Source: Streptomyces melanogenes
GTDB lineage: Bacteria > Actinomycetota > Actinomycetes > Streptomycetales > Streptomycetaceae
Direction of reading: 5' to 3'
NCBI RefSeq assembly: GCF_014649795.1
Contig: NZ_BMTS01000007.1
Coordinates: 248,001-312,000, forward strand
Length of the DNA: 64,000 nt
Made by a program: the position numbers and the translations under genes. Below, piece after piece: positions 9,069 through 17,886 of the stretch (within the stretch, counting starts at the first letter, position 1; each line of letters opens with the position of its first letter). Under the pieces are notes generated by a model. That model was given only the letters and a program-made list of their open reading frames with translations. It ran no database searches and was not told the origin of the DNA.

Positions 9069-9369
9069 CCGGCGAGCGGTGAGGTGCCGGGGGGACCGCG
9101 CCAACTCGCGTCCTTCGCAGGCTCGATATCTCTCCTGCGGATAGCTGAATTCCCAGTCGGGGTGAATTCCCTCTTGCCCGGCTGATCGATGCAGGCCACG
9201 CGATTCCGCGTTGGCCTGCATCGGTATGTTCCTCAAACGCGCTGACGGTAGGCCCGCGTACGTGTGAGGTGGCCGTGGATCTACGCCGGGCCCGTTCGGG
9301 CGTACGGGCCGACCCTACGGCTGCGGAAAATGAGCTGCGCCCGGGTGTGCCGCCGTACGAGGATCGAGC
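9069..9369. other. Intergenic region between crystallin-like and GNAT genes
   Basis: No gene seen. It holds the terminator-like hairpin at 9187-9223 and presumably the promoter of the GNAT gene. Confidence 0.5.
9187..9223 (+). terminator. Hairpin downstream of the secreted protein gene
   Basis: Perfect 12-nt arms CGATGCAGGCCA (9187-9198) and TGGCCTGCATCG (9212-9223) around a 13-nt loop that can itself pair CGCG with CGCG. It lies about 120 bp after the stop at 9068. There is no U-tract, as usual in Streptomyces terminators. Confidence 0.6.
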
Positions 9370-10191
9370 ATGACTTGGCATCTCACGGACGACGTCGAAG
9401 CCTTCCGGGCGGCCGCACACCCCTTCCTCGCCGCCGACCCGGCCCGCAATACGGTGCTGCTCACCATCACCGAGGGGGCGCGCGAGGGGCACTGGCCGGG
9501 TGCCCGGTTCGGCTGGTGGACCGGTTCCGGCCCGGTGGTGGGCGGCGCGTACGTCCAGACCCCGGGGATGCCCCCGGTGCTCGGCACGATGCCGGACGGC
9601 GCGGCCCGGGAGCTGGCCGGGGCGCTGCGCGGCGAGGTGCTGGTCGGGGTGAACGGTGCCAGCGCCACGGCCCGTGCCTTCGGAGAGGCCTGGGGCCCCT
9701 ACCAAGTGGACCGTCAGGAGCGGCTGTTCCGGCTGGCCGAACTCGCCGACCCGGCACCGGTGGTGGGCCGCGCCCGCCTGGCGACCGAGGCGGACCTGCC
9801 GGTGGTCACCGCGTGGATGATCGCGTTCCTGGAGGAGGTGGCGCTGCCGCCCGGCCTGGGCGCGGCGGCGGCCGCGGCGCGGCGCACAGCGGCCGGGCAG
9901 ATGGTGCTGTGGGAGACGGACGAGGGTCCGGTATCGCTCGCCGCCGCCTCCGCGGTGCTGGCCGGTCAGTCCCGTATCGGCCCGGTCTACACCCCGCCCG
10001 CACTGCGCGGCCGCGGCTTCGCGGCCGTCGCCACGGTGGCCGCGACGCGGCTGGCCCTGGAGTGGGGAGCGGAGCAGGTGGTCCTGTTCACGGATCTGGC
10101 CAATGCGACGAGCAACGCGCTGTACCAGCGGCTGGGGTATCGGCAGGTCCAGGACCACCTGGTACTGGACTTCACGGGCGGAGCCGACTGA
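9370..10191 (+). CDS. GNAT family N-acetyltransferase
   Basis: A 273-residue protein whose C-terminal 100 residues carry the acetyl-CoA binding core of the GNAT fold: IGPVYTPPALRGRGFAAVA (motif A, R/QxxGxG/A-like RGRGFA, near residue 200-218) and LFTDLANATSNALYQRLGY (motif B, near 238-256). The N-terminal 130 residues are a divergent second lobe (VEAFRAAAHPFLAADPARN), as in two-domain Streptomyces GNATs. The substrate cannot be read from the sequence. It stands alone on the plus strand and converges with the DUF5954 gene. A start at ATG 9370 gives a normal length. Confidence 0.85.
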   Translation: MTWHLTDDVEAFRAAAHPFLAADPARNTVLLTITEGAREGHWPGARFGWWTGSGPVVGGAYVQTPGMPPVLGTMPDGAARELAGALRGEVLVGVNGASATARAFGEAWGPYQVDRQERLFRLAELADPAPVVGRARLATEADLPVVTAWMIAFLEEVALPPGLGAAAAAARRTAAGQMVLWETDEGPVSLAAASAVLAGQSRIGPVYTPPALRGRGFAAVATVAATRLALEWGAEQVVLFTDLANATSNALYQRLGYRQVQDHLVLDFTGGAD

Positions 10192-10244
10192 GGGGGAGCT
10201 CCTGGTCCCTGAAGTGAACCGAGGTGACTTCGAGCCCCACTGGT

Positions 10245-11351
10245 TCAGGTGTTGTCCGTGTCCGTCTCCGGCCCTGGGGTGGGCGCGGGCATGAGGTTGC
10301 CGTCCTCATCGAGGGGTACGTGGATGGCGCAGGGGTCTTGGCCGGTGGGGTCGGTGGGGCGCGGCGTCTCGGGGCCGTCGGGGCCCCAGCGGAGCATGCG
10401 GCGGGTGCGGGCGATGCGATAGACGACGCCGTGGACTTCCAGTTCGTTGACGGGTGCGGCGCGGAGTTGGTCGGCGCCGGCGACGTAGGCAGCGAGCTGT
10501 GCGGCGGTGTGTGGGTCGCAGTCCCCGGAGGCAAGGAGGGTGCGGGCGTCGGTGTGTACGTCGGGGAGGAGCCGGCGCCGGTGTGGCTCGAACTGCAGGA
10601 GGGTGTACTCCAGTGTCTTGCGCGCCTCATGCGGAGTGGGGTGCATGGAGCTGGCCGGTGTCCAGCCGGTGCTGCTTCGTTCGACGAGGGTGTATGTGGC
10701 GGGCAGCAGCACGACGTCGGGGTGGGTTTCCCGGGCCCGGAGCGAGTCGTTGCGTACGGGGGTGGGAAAGCGTTTGCCGGTGTACGTCAGGCTGCGCAGG
10801 GCGAGGGTTTCCGCGGCCTGGGCCGGGGTGAGGGGCGCGTCGGGGTCCAGGACCAGACCGCCGTCGATCCGCGCTGCCAGGGTCGTGGAATCCCAGTCGG
10901 GCGCGGCGGGCTCCGGGTCGCTGGGGCGGGGCAGTTCGATGCCGCCGCTGCCCTCACCGGCGTACTCCTCGGCCCGCACGATGCGGTAGCGGGTCCCCAA
11001 CACGGTGAGTTCCTCGACGCGTTCGCTCTCCAACCGGGCCACCGCTGCCAGTATCCCGCGGCGCTCGGCCCGGTCTTTGGCGTCGTCCTTCGCCTTGAAC
11101 CACAGGAGTGAGTTGAGGCTGTCGCGGGCCTCTTGCGGGTTGTCCGCGCTCACCGCGACCACCACCCGCCACCGCGCCCCGTCATCGGCGCCCTGCGCGG
11201 CCACCCCGAACACGGGACCGCGCACCGCGAAGCTGCCCGCCCGCCGTACGGCATCCGCGGCGTCCGCCTCCGTGACAGCCTCCACCGGTTCCACCGGAAC
11301 CCGCACGACCAGGGGCCGTTGCCCGCCTGCATCTTCACGCCCGTAGTTCAT
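10245..11351 (-). CDS. DUF5954 family protein
   Basis: A 368-residue soluble protein of a Streptomyces-restricted family of unknown function. It begins with a typical segment (VVRVPVEPVEAVTEADA, then FAVRGPVFGVAAQG). It contains two internally related units: RYRIVRAEEYAG with PRPSDPEP in the middle, and VYRIARTRRMLRWGPDGPE with PRPTDPTG near the C-terminus, suggesting an ancient duplication. No catalytic motif, signal or membrane helix is visible. The ATG at 11351 is chosen over an upstream in-frame start at 11432 because conserved sequence starts there. It is a single gene with no informative partner. Confidence 0.75.
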   Translation of the reverse strand: MNYGREDAGGQRPLVVRVPVEPVEAVTEADAADAVRRAGSFAVRGPVFGVAAQGADDGARWRVVVAVSADNPQEARDSLNSLLWFKAKDDAKDRAERRGILAAVARLESERVEELTVLGTRYRIVRAEEYAGEGSGGIELPRPSDPEPAAPDWDSTTLAARIDGGLVLDPDAPLTPAQAAETLALRSLTYTGKRFPTPVRNDSLRARETHPDVVLLPATYTLVERSSTGWTPASSMHPTPHEARKTLEYTLLQFEPHRRRLLPDVHTDARTLLASGDCDPHTAAQLAAYVAGADQLRAAPVNELEVHGVVYRIARTRRMLRWGPDGPETPRPTDPTGQDPCAIHVPLDEDGNLMPAPTPGPETDTDNT

Positions 11352-11713
11352 GGCCCCATCCTGCCGAGGACGGCGCACCGTCTTGAGGGGTTCGCGGTTT
11401 TTCCCACCCGCACGGGGGCTCTTTCGTGCCAATGGAAGCCTGCTTTACGGTAATGGGGGAGCCTGTTGGAGGGCGGGGAGCGGCCGTTGGACCCGTGCAC
11501 GATGGCGGAGGCGCCGTCCGCATGGCGTTTGTGTCTTGCGGGCAGGCTTTCCTCTGAAGACCAGTCGGCCCAGGCGGCGGCTTGCCCAATCGGGTGTGCT
11601 CGGCGTCGGGCTGGCGGTCGAGCAGGAGCGATGCGTTGGTTGCGGGGGAGGCATCGCAGGGCCGGTGCGGGTTCCGGCTCTGACGCGGCAGTGATCGCTG
11701 AGGGAGGACTCCC
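11352..11713. other. Intergenic region between divergent DUF5954 and SnoaL-like genes
   Basis: No convincing gene on either strand. It must hold the promoters of the two divergent genes; I see no repeat or operator strong enough to mark. Confidence 0.45.
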
Positions 11714-12142
11714 GTGTCCGTTGAGGACAACAAGAGGCTGGTACGCCTCTTCTACCAGGCGATTGACGACGGTGACCTGGACGCGATGGACGTCCTGGTG
11801 GCCGAGGACTACAAGGACCATTCACCACCGCTTCCTTCCCTGGCGCCCGGCCGGGAGGGACTCAAGCAGGCGTTCCGTCTGTTCTGGGAAGCCAAGCCCG
11901 GAACCCACGAGATCGAGGACCAGATCGCGGAAGGGGACAAGGTAGTGACCCGGTTGACGGCCCGAGGGGTCCACAAGGGGGACCTGCCGGGTATGCCCGC
12001 CACGGGCAAGTCGGTCACGATGACAGCGACGGTGATTCACCGCATCGAGAACGGCAGGCTCGTGGAGAAGTGGTCGGACAAGGACCTCCACGGGTTCCTC
12101 GCGCAGCTCAAGGTCACTGAGAAGTCCCACCTGGCTCCGTAA
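11714..12142 (+). CDS. SnoaL-like ester cyclase family protein
   Basis: A 142-residue cone-fold protein of the NTF2-like superfamily: NKRLVRLFYQAIDDGDLDA at the N-terminus, DYKDHSPPLP (the conserved H/D patch), then DKVVTRLTARGVHKG and IHRIENGRLVEKWSDKD. This pattern is shared with SnoaL-like 'ester cyclase' proteins, most of which have no known substrate. The start is GTG at 11714 with AGGGAGGA at 11701-11708. The gene is followed directly by a perfect hairpin. A polyketide cyclase role is not implied because no PKS genes are nearby. Confidence 0.82.
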   Translation: MSVEDNKRLVRLFYQAIDDGDLDAMDVLVAEDYKDHSPPLPSLAPGREGLKQAFRLFWEAKPGTHEIEDQIAEGDKVVTRLTARGVHKGDLPGMPATGKSVTMTATVIHRIENGRLVEKWSDKDLHGFLAQLKVTEKSHLAP

Positions 12143-12189
12143 GGACCCCAAAGGTACCTGGCGGTGGCCGTCAGGTACCTTTGGGGTCC
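12143..12189 (+). terminator. Perfect 18-bp stem-loop terminator
   Basis: GGACCCCAAAGGTACCTG (12143-12160) and its exact reverse complement (12172-12189) flank an 11-nt loop. The stem begins at the first base after the TAA stop of the SnoaL-like gene. It can work in both directions and also lies past the end of the minus-strand gene that stops at 12316. Confidence 0.8.
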
Positions 12190-12315
12190 GGCAACCGACG
12201 GATCCAAGTACAGCTCTTGCGGGCTCATACAATCCGTGGTGCGCGGGCTGCTGTAGCAGCTGATCAAGCGGGTGCTGGAGTCCGCCTTGGAAGGCGAGAG
12301 CACCGATCATGTCGG

Positions 12316-12921
12316 CTAACAAGCGGTGGCAGGGCTGTAAACCTCCAGGACGACTGCGGTGCCGGCCACGGTGCTGTCCTCGTGCATGGTGATGTGCTGG
12401 CCGGGCTGAACGTGCGTCCAGTGGGAGGGAGTCAGGGGCAGAAGACGAACCGTGGCTCGCCCACCGGGCTCCAGCGTGGGCATGTTCTCCACCCAGAGCA
12501 TGGCGATGCTGACCGCACGTTCGCCGGTGGGTGAGAGGTGTCCGATGTCCCACATGGGCCGCAGAACACCGGCACCGGAGATCGGCGTCGTGCGTCGCGC
12601 TTCGGCGGCAGGACGAAGCGTCAGCTCCGCCCTGATCGCGCCGTTGCGGATCTCGGAGCACCGCCAATGGCACCAGGCCGCGCTCCGCTCCAGCCGGAAC
12701 TGATCAGCCGCTTCGGCGAGCTTCTCCCAAAACGCCAGAGGGGGAGAGCCAGCATCTCCGAGCTCCTCCAGCAAGCCCAGGGCGATCTCCCACTCGTCGT
12801 GGACGAGGTAGTCCCAGATGTCCCGCACCGTGATGTCATTCTCGGTGGCGGTCTCTTCCGGAACCAGCAGGGAGGCTGCTTCGAGCAGCTCAGCGACGTC
12901 CATGTGCTCATTGTCGACCAC
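12316..12921 (-). CDS. Hypothetical acidic protein, possibly immunity-like
   Basis: A 201-residue soluble protein I cannot assign to a named family. The first 100 residues are acidic and helical (VAELLEAASLLVPEE, WDYLVHDEWEIALGLLEEL, AFWEKLAEAADQF), like many polymorphic-toxin immunity proteins. The last 100 residues are beta-rich (GGRATVRLLPLTPSHWTHV, ITMHEDSTVAGTAVVLEV) and resemble the C-terminal barrel of EF-Tu-like proteins. Starts at 12921 or at the ATG at 12903 are both possible, with no clear SD. No toxin gene lies beside it. Confidence 0.65.
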   Translation of the reverse strand: MVDNEHMDVAELLEAASLLVPEETATENDITVRDIWDYLVHDEWEIALGLLEELGDAGSPPLAFWEKLAEAADQFRLERSAAWCHWRCSEIRNGAIRAELTLRPAAEARRTTPISGAGVLRPMWDIGHLSPTGERAVSIAMLWVENMPTLEPGGRATVRLLPLTPSHWTHVQPGQHITMHEDSTVAGTAVVLEVYSPATAC

Positions 12922-12964
12922 ATGAAACTATCAGGCTGCGCGGCATCCACCAGGGCATCCAGGC

Positions 12965-13339
12965 CTAGGACGACTGACGGACCCCCGCGACGATCGTGTA
13001 GAGCTCGATGATCACGCCGTCCCTGTTGCGGGCGATGTCCATGCCGCTGACCAACGGGGGTCGGCCGTCGGAGGGGCCCCACTGGAAGCCGAGGTGGCCG
13101 ATGTCGTCGAGCTCGGACGCGGCGCCCGCGGGTTGGAAGACCCAGTCCGGGTTCTCGGCCAGCAACTCCGCCGCGCGGCGCGCGAATTCCGTACGTCCAT
13201 GGTTGATGCGGTCCGGTTCGTGCCACACCACGTCTTCGGCGTAGGCCTCGGCGATGACCGCGGCCCGACGATCCGGGTCGTGTTCGTTGAACACTTCCAG
13301 GAGGTTGACTCGCATCAGGTCGGCAGGGGATCTGGTCAT
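12965..13339 (-). CDS. SnoaL-like / NTF2-like protein
   Basis: A 124-residue NTF2-superfamily protein: VNLLEVFNEHDPDRRAAVI, YAEDVVWHEPD and GHLGFQWGPSDG fit the 'nuclear transport factor 2 family' pattern in which an early Asp-rich helix and the WH(E/D)P patch line a pocket. The ATG at 13339 is chosen because upstream in-frame sequence is a shadow of the reductase remnant that follows. Its substrate is unknown. It lies directly downstream of the broken FMN reductase on the same strand, so the pair may once have been a small redox operon. Confidence 0.75.
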   Translation of the reverse strand: MTRSPADLMRVNLLEVFNEHDPDRRAAVIAEAYAEDVVWHEPDRINHGRTEFARRAAELLAENPDWVFQPAGAASELDDIGHLGFQWGPSDGRPPLVSGMDIARNRDGVIIELYTIVAGVRQSS

Positions 13340-13416
13340 GGTGAGTCCGTGAGTCTGTTCGTGTGGGCTGGTCGGGTGGTGGAGTGGAGGGCCGCCGGTG
13401 CGTGCAGCCGCGTGGG

Positions 13417-13700
13417 TCAGTTCGCTGCGGCTGGGGCCGTCCGTAGCGGGGCGAGAGCCGAGGTCCAGGCGATGACCTGGTCGAGCATGGTGCTGAGCGC
13501 TTGGAGGTTGTGGTCGCCGGGTTTGAAGATGCTGTAGTTCTCGAAGTCGGTGTGCAGGGAGAGCGTGACTTGCTGGCGTACGTCGGCCATCTGGAGTTCG
13601 GCGGCGGTCAGGCGCAGTTGTTCGGCGGAGCGACACCTGCTGGTGATCGACGCCGTAGAACAGGTTGCACCGCAGGAAACCGCCCATGTGCATCACTCCG
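13417..13700 (-). pseudogene. Truncated NADPH-dependent FMN reductase
   Basis: The minus-strand frame ending at TGA 13417-13419 encodes RSAEQLRLTAAELQMADV, VTLSLHTDFENYSIFKPGDH and STMLDQVIAW. This is the characteristic C-terminal third of flavodoxin-fold NAD(P)H-dependent FMN reductases. Upstream the frame breaks at about 13630-13645: the expected YGV(D/N)GG turn appears as YGVD in another frame, about 13 nt before RSAEQ instead of about 9. The flavin-binding N-terminal two thirds (GSxRxGR, PEYNxG) are missing altogether. It is a decayed gene, not a short functional one. Confidence 0.65.
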
Positions 13701-13770
13701 TGCGGGGGGACTCGGCAAGAGGAGGGGCAACGCGCCCGTAGTGTGTCAGGTGGTCGTCAGCCGTGTTCCG

Positions 13771-15594
13771 CTACTCCTGGCGCGGGGGCTCCTCGGACGC
13801 GGCCCGTGGGCGGATGGTCCGGTCGATCTCGGAGCTGTAGCAGTGTTTGACCCGCCCGGTCGGCCAGAGGGTGCCCTGTGGGGTGCGGACGAGTACCCAT
13901 TGTCCCGGGTGGGGCAGGCCCATGACCTCCACCGGGAGCGGGGCACCCGGGGGGAGGTGCGAAGGGCGTTTGGGTGTGCCGCTGAAGAAGCCCGACGGTA
14001 GCGCCAGCCGGTAGTCGTCGGACCACAGGTATGTACGCTCTTTCGCCGGAACCGTCACGGGCACCCCGACATCGGAGACGAAGGTGTAGGCAGGCTCGAT
14101 GTATGTGTTGAGCCGCATGCGGCGGACGGGGAGCTCGGGGAGCTTGAGGAACCGCTGGAGGTGGGAGCGGACCCAGACCAGGGAGGTGGAGATGATCACG
14201 GACAACCCGCTCAGGAAGGCGAGGAAGAACGGGTAGGCGGGTACCTGGTCGGGGACGTGAGGAGTCATCACCCGCACGGCCATCACCACCGACGCGGCGA
14301 AGACGACCAGCGATCCCGCCAGCATCCAGGGCGTACGCGTGAGCCTGCGGTATTCCCGGTCGTGGGCCTTGAGGACGGTGTGGGTGGCATCGGTCTGGGT
14401 CGGCCGCGGTGTGGTGGGCCAGCTGCTGGTCACGCGTGCCTCTTCGAAGGCGTTGAGCTGCTCGGCCGGCCAGGTGACCGTCCCGGCGCCGTCCGGCAGG
14501 GTGAACCGCACGTCACCATCCAGGGTCGACGTACCGGTCAGCCGTGCCCGCTTGCGGCGGTATCCGAGCGGCCCGGCGGCGAACCACCACCCCCGGACCT
14601 CGCCTTCGCTCTCCGCCGCGAGGAGTGCGTCCCGGTACACGCTCAACGTTCCCCGCGAGCCGGGCAGCAGCACGTGCATGACCCCGGTGAAGTGGCATTC
14701 CATGGAAGGCTGTCCGCTCGGCCCCCGGGCGGGCGCGAACACGGGGCAGGTGTCCAGGGAGGCTTCCCCCGGAGGCTGCCCGGCCGCCTCGACCGTCCGC
14801 TCGACCGGCACCGGTCGCCGCGCCAGTGGTACGTCGCCGGTCGCTCTCTCCGCCTTCCAGCACGGCCGCTGCCCGCTACCGCGCGACTGGTCCTCCACGT
14901 ACTGCCATACCTGGCGGGCCGTGACATAGCCGCCGCGCCCCGACGCTCCGTGCCGCAGCGCCGCGACGAGGTGGCCGGTGAACGGACTGGGCTCACCGTC
15001 CTTGAGTGCGTCCTTGGCGGCGCCGTGTGGTTCGCAGCTGCTCATGACGAACCGGCCGCGGCCCGCGAAGGGGGCTGCCATGTCGGGGCCCTTCGCGTCG
15101 GCCGCTCTGCCGCTGTAACAGCAGTCCAGGACGACGATGATCGCGCGTGCGGGGCAGTGGTCCATCCGATCGGTGAGGTAGGAATGGCGCACCGCACGCA
15201 GCCCCCTCCGTGTGAGCGTCGTGTCCCGTGTGCACAGGAAGAGCCGGTTGTCCATGTCGAGCTGGCCGTGGCCGCTGTAGTAGAGGAGCAACTGCTCCTC
15301 TCGCGTAGCCCCTTCGAAGAAGTCGTATATCGCCTCCTCGACTTCCTGGCTGGTGCGGTCGCGTAGCTCCGTCACCTGCCAGGGCAGTCCCACCTCGGGG
15401 TCGGTGAGGGCGGCGCCCAGCTCTCTGAGGTCGTTCGCCGGGCCTCGCAACGGGCCCAGCTCCGGTTCGTCCGGGAAGTCGGCGTTGCCGATGAGCAGGG
15501 CCCGGTACGGCGGTGGTGCCTCATCCAACGGAATCGCCGTCCGTCGACGGGTCGTCTGGCGTCGGCGGCGGTTGTTCCTCCCCTTCGCCACCAT
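13771..15594 (-). CDS. Caspase-family peptidase, EACC1-associated type, membrane-anchored
   Basis: A 607-residue protein. After a basic start (MVAKGRNNRRRRQ), residues 28-200 form a C14 caspase/metacaspase fold: RALLIGNADFPDEPELGPL, the catalytic His in LLLYYSGHGQ near residue 108 and the catalytic Cys in VVLDCCYSGRAAD near 158. Two hydrophobic helices follow near residues 420-480 (MLAGSLVVFAASVVMAV; FFLAFLSGLSVIISTSLVW), then a 100-residue soluble C-terminus. Such caspases are proposed effectors of NTP-independent bacterial death systems. The start overlaps the preceding EACC1 gene by about 74 nt, so the two are translationally linked. The protease target is unknown. Confidence 0.85.
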   Translation of the reverse strand: MVAKGRNNRRRRQTTRRRTAIPLDEAPPPYRALLIGNADFPDEPELGPLRGPANDLRELGAALTDPEVGLPWQVTELRDRTSQEVEEAIYDFFEGATREEQLLLYYSGHGQLDMDNRLFLCTRDTTLTRRGLRAVRHSYLTDRMDHCPARAIIVVLDCCYSGRAADAKGPDMAAPFAGRGRFVMSSCEPHGAAKDALKDGEPSPFTGHLVAALRHGASGRGGYVTARQVWQYVEDQSRGSGQRPCWKAERATGDVPLARRPVPVERTVEAAGQPPGEASLDTCPVFAPARGPSGQPSMECHFTGVMHVLLPGSRGTLSVYRDALLAAESEGEVRGWWFAAGPLGYRRKRARLTGTSTLDGDVRFTLPDGAGTVTWPAEQLNAFEEARVTSSWPTTPRPTQTDATHTVLKAHDREYRRLTRTPWMLAGSLVVFAASVVMAVRVMTPHVPDQVPAYPFFLAFLSGLSVIISTSLVWVRSHLQRFLKLPELPVRRMRLNTYIEPAYTFVSDVGVPVTVPAKERTYLWSDDYRLALPSGFFSGTPKRPSHLPPGAPLPVEVMGLPHPGQWVLVRTPQGTLWPTGRVKHCYSSEIDRTIRPRAASEEPPRQE

Positions 15595-15973
15595 GGAATC
15601 TGGAGCGCAGCCAGTGCTCCACGGTTGCCTGGAGGGTGGCGTTGTCGCTGTTCCTGGTGGTGACCGTCACTTCGCCCTTGTCGCCGTTCTCTTCCCATTG
15701 GAGATGGACGCCGCGGTCACGGCTGTTCTTGAGCCAAGTCCCGATGACCGCCGCGACCCCGCCGACGGCCGCCGAGACGATCGTCAGGACCACGTCCGGC
15801 AGCCCGCCGCTCTTCGCACCCGGCTCACCGGCCGTGTGCCGCGTCTCCAAGGAGACTTCCCTGCCCAACTCCTCCAGGAGGAGGCCCACTTGGGAGAGCC
15901 ACCTGGCGTCATCGGCATCGAAACGGTCACTGGTCGCCGTGATACGTACGTGCACCTTCTGCACCTGCACCAC
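15521..15973 (-). CDS. EACC1-like effector-associated component
   Basis: About 150 residues: a beta-rich N-terminus (VQKVHVRITATSD), a helical part (DARWLSQVGLLLEELGREV), a Gly/Ala-rich helix LPDVVLTIVSAAVGGVAAVIG and a final strand pair ending in a Pro/acidic tail. This order matches 'effector-associated constant component 1', a small protein found beside caspase, trypsin or other effectors in Aravind-type conflict systems. The GTG near 15973 is proposed as start because a longer in-frame extension to 16123 is low-complexity Pro/Gly. It overlaps the caspase gene by about 74 nt on the same strand. Family assignment is from memory of the pattern. Confidence 0.7.
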   Translation of the reverse strand: MVQVQKVHVRITATSDRFDADDARWLSQVGLLLEELGREVSLETRHTAGEPGAKSGGLPDVVLTIVSAAVGGVAAVIGTWLKNSRDRGVHLQWEENGDKGEVTVTTRNSDNATLQATVEHWLRSRFHGGEGEEQPPPTPDDPSTDGDSVG

Positions 15974-16208
15974 CCCCGACGGAGAGGGTACTGACGGGCG
16001 TGCGACTACGGGGCCGTTTCCCGGTGTTGCACTACCGTGCGAGCGCCCCACGACGAAGGGGCATGCCGGACCCGGCGCACAACCCGGCTGGGACCTCCCG
16101 GTCGGGCTTGGCAACCGCCCCATACCGGAACATAGCGCTCCAGTTGCCGATGGCTGAAGTTGTTCCCCGTGAGGCTACGGCCCCCGGGTGGCGTGCTTGC
16201 ATGTATTC

Positions 16209-17837
16209 ATGATCGTTAATTTGCAGGAAACATCGGGATCGCGGACCTACCTGGAGCACATCCTGGAGCACTGGCACCAGGACGACGACGCCGAGGCGCT
16301 CGTCCAGGGTGAGCTGCGGCTGACCCGCCGTCAGGCCCGGCAGCGGCTGTTCAGTCTGGGGCACGCGTTGCGGCGGCAGGGGCTCGTACCCGGTGATGGT
16401 GTGGGGTTGTTCCTGGCCAACCGGGTGGATTCCGTCCTGGTGCAGCTCGCCGTGCATCTGATCGGCTGCCGCGTGGTGTTCCTGCCGCCCGAGCCGGGGC
16501 CCGGTGAACTCGCCGCGCTGGTCGAGCAGTCGAACGCACGCGTTGTGGTGACCGATCCGGTGTTCGCGGCACGCGCCGCTGACGCGGCCGGCCGCAGTGC
16601 CCATGCACCGCTGCTGCTCAGTGTCGGTCCGTGTGAGCAGCGGTGTACGGATCTGCTGGCCGTGGCGGACGAGTGTCCCGTGACGCGTCCCGAGGGCGTG
16701 CCCGCCCCGGCTGCGGACGAGGCCGTCACCGTTTTGTATACCGGCGGCACCTTGGGCCGCCCCAAGCTCGCAGCCCACGGCCACCGGCTGTACGACGTGC
16801 TGACGGATGGCGTGGCGACCGACGGGCGCAACGGTCCCTCTACGGGTTTCTTCCCGGCCATGGACCCGCGTAAGGACCGGGTGCTCGTCTCCACGCTGCT
16901 CACGCACGCCAGCGGCCACCTCACGTCGCTTCAGGCGCTGGTGACGGGATGCGCTCTCGTCGTGCTGCCCGAGTTCGAAGCGGGCGCGGCCTTGGAGGTG
17001 CTGCGCGAGGAGCGGATCTCCGCCACCATGTTCGTCCCGCCCATGCTGTACGCGCTGCTCGACCACCCGCAGTGCGAGCCGGGGGCACTCCCCGCGCTGC
17101 GGCGGATCGTGGTCGGCGGCGCGGCCTCCTCGCCCAGCCGGCTCCAGCAGGTGGTCGAGATCTTCGGACCCGTGATCAGCCAGGGCTACGGGCAGTCGGA
17201 GGCGCTCGGCATCGCCGCGTTCGACGCGGAGGACTTCGCCGTGCAGGTGGCCCGCCGCCTCGAGCTCTGGCGCAGCTGCGGCCGCGCGATCTCCGACACC
17301 CGGATCGAGATCCGCGGCGAAGACGGTACGGCGGTACTGCCCGCCGGGCAGGTCGGCGAGGTGTGCGTGCGGGGCAAGACCGCGATGCTCGGCTACTACG
17401 AGGACCCGCAGCGCACCGCCGAGGCGTTCCACGGCGACTGGCTGCGCACCGGGGATCTGGGCTACCTCGACGCCGAGGGATACCTCTATCTCGTCGACCG
17501 GGCCAAGGACATCATCGTCACCGGCAGCACCAGCGACAACGTCTACTCCCGGGTCCTGGAGGACTTCCTGCTCACGCTGCCCGGCGTGCGCAACGCGGCG
17601 GCGCTGGGCGTGCCGGACGAGGAGTACGGGGAGGCGGTACAGATCTTCCTGGCCACGGCCGAGGGCGTGGATGTCGACCCGGACGCGGTCGGCGCCGCGG
17701 TGACCGCCGAGTTGGGGGACCTGTACACCCCCCGCAAGACGGTGCTGCTCGACCAGCTGCCGATGACCAAGGTCGGCAAGGTGGACAAGAAGGCGCTGCG
17801 CGCCGCGTGGACGAATATGGCCGTGGACACTCCGTAG
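16209..17837 (+). CDS. AMP-dependent acyl-CoA ligase-like enzyme
   Basis: A 542-residue ANL-superfamily enzyme that activates a carboxylate as acyl-AMP. The P-loop is TVLYTGGTLGRPK near residue 176, followed by GQSEALGIAAF (A5-like, near 331), the hinge/ATP-binding segment WLRTGDLGYLDAEGYLYLV and the C-terminal lysine in MTKVGKVDKKAL near 527. It is closest in style to fatty-acid CoA ligases: no carrier domain, and no NRPS-type FDxS core. Starts at ATG 16209 or GTG 16188 (seven codons earlier) are possible; neither has a strong SD. It stands apart from the NRPS cluster, so a role there is unlikely. Confidence 0.85.
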   Translation: MIVNLQETSGSRTYLEHILEHWHQDDDAEALVQGELRLTRRQARQRLFSLGHALRRQGLVPGDGVGLFLANRVDSVLVQLAVHLIGCRVVFLPPEPGPGELAALVEQSNARVVVTDPVFAARAADAAGRSAHAPLLLSVGPCEQRCTDLLAVADECPVTRPEGVPAPAADEAVTVLYTGGTLGRPKLAAHGHRLYDVLTDGVATDGRNGPSTGFFPAMDPRKDRVLVSTLLTHASGHLTSLQALVTGCALVVLPEFEAGAALEVLREERISATMFVPPMLYALLDHPQCEPGALPALRRIVVGGAASSPSRLQQVVEIFGPVISQGYGQSEALGIAAFDAEDFAVQVARRLELWRSCGRAISDTRIEIRGEDGTAVLPAGQVGEVCVRGKTAMLGYYEDPQRTAEAFHGDWLRTGDLGYLDAEGYLYLVDRAKDIIVTGSTSDNVYSRVLEDFLLTLPGVRNAAALGVPDEEYGEAVQIFLATAEGVDVDPDAVGAAVTAELGDLYTPRKTVLLDQLPMTKVGKVDKKALRAAWTNMAVDTP

Positions 17838-17886
17838 GTTGTCGGCTGTGTCTCCGGGGCGAGATATGCGGCTCTCGCAGGCACGC

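Noticed and set aside
15974..16123. N-terminal extension of the EACC1-like protein
   Set aside because: Translation is Pro/Gly low-complexity and the conserved fold begins at the GTG near 15973.
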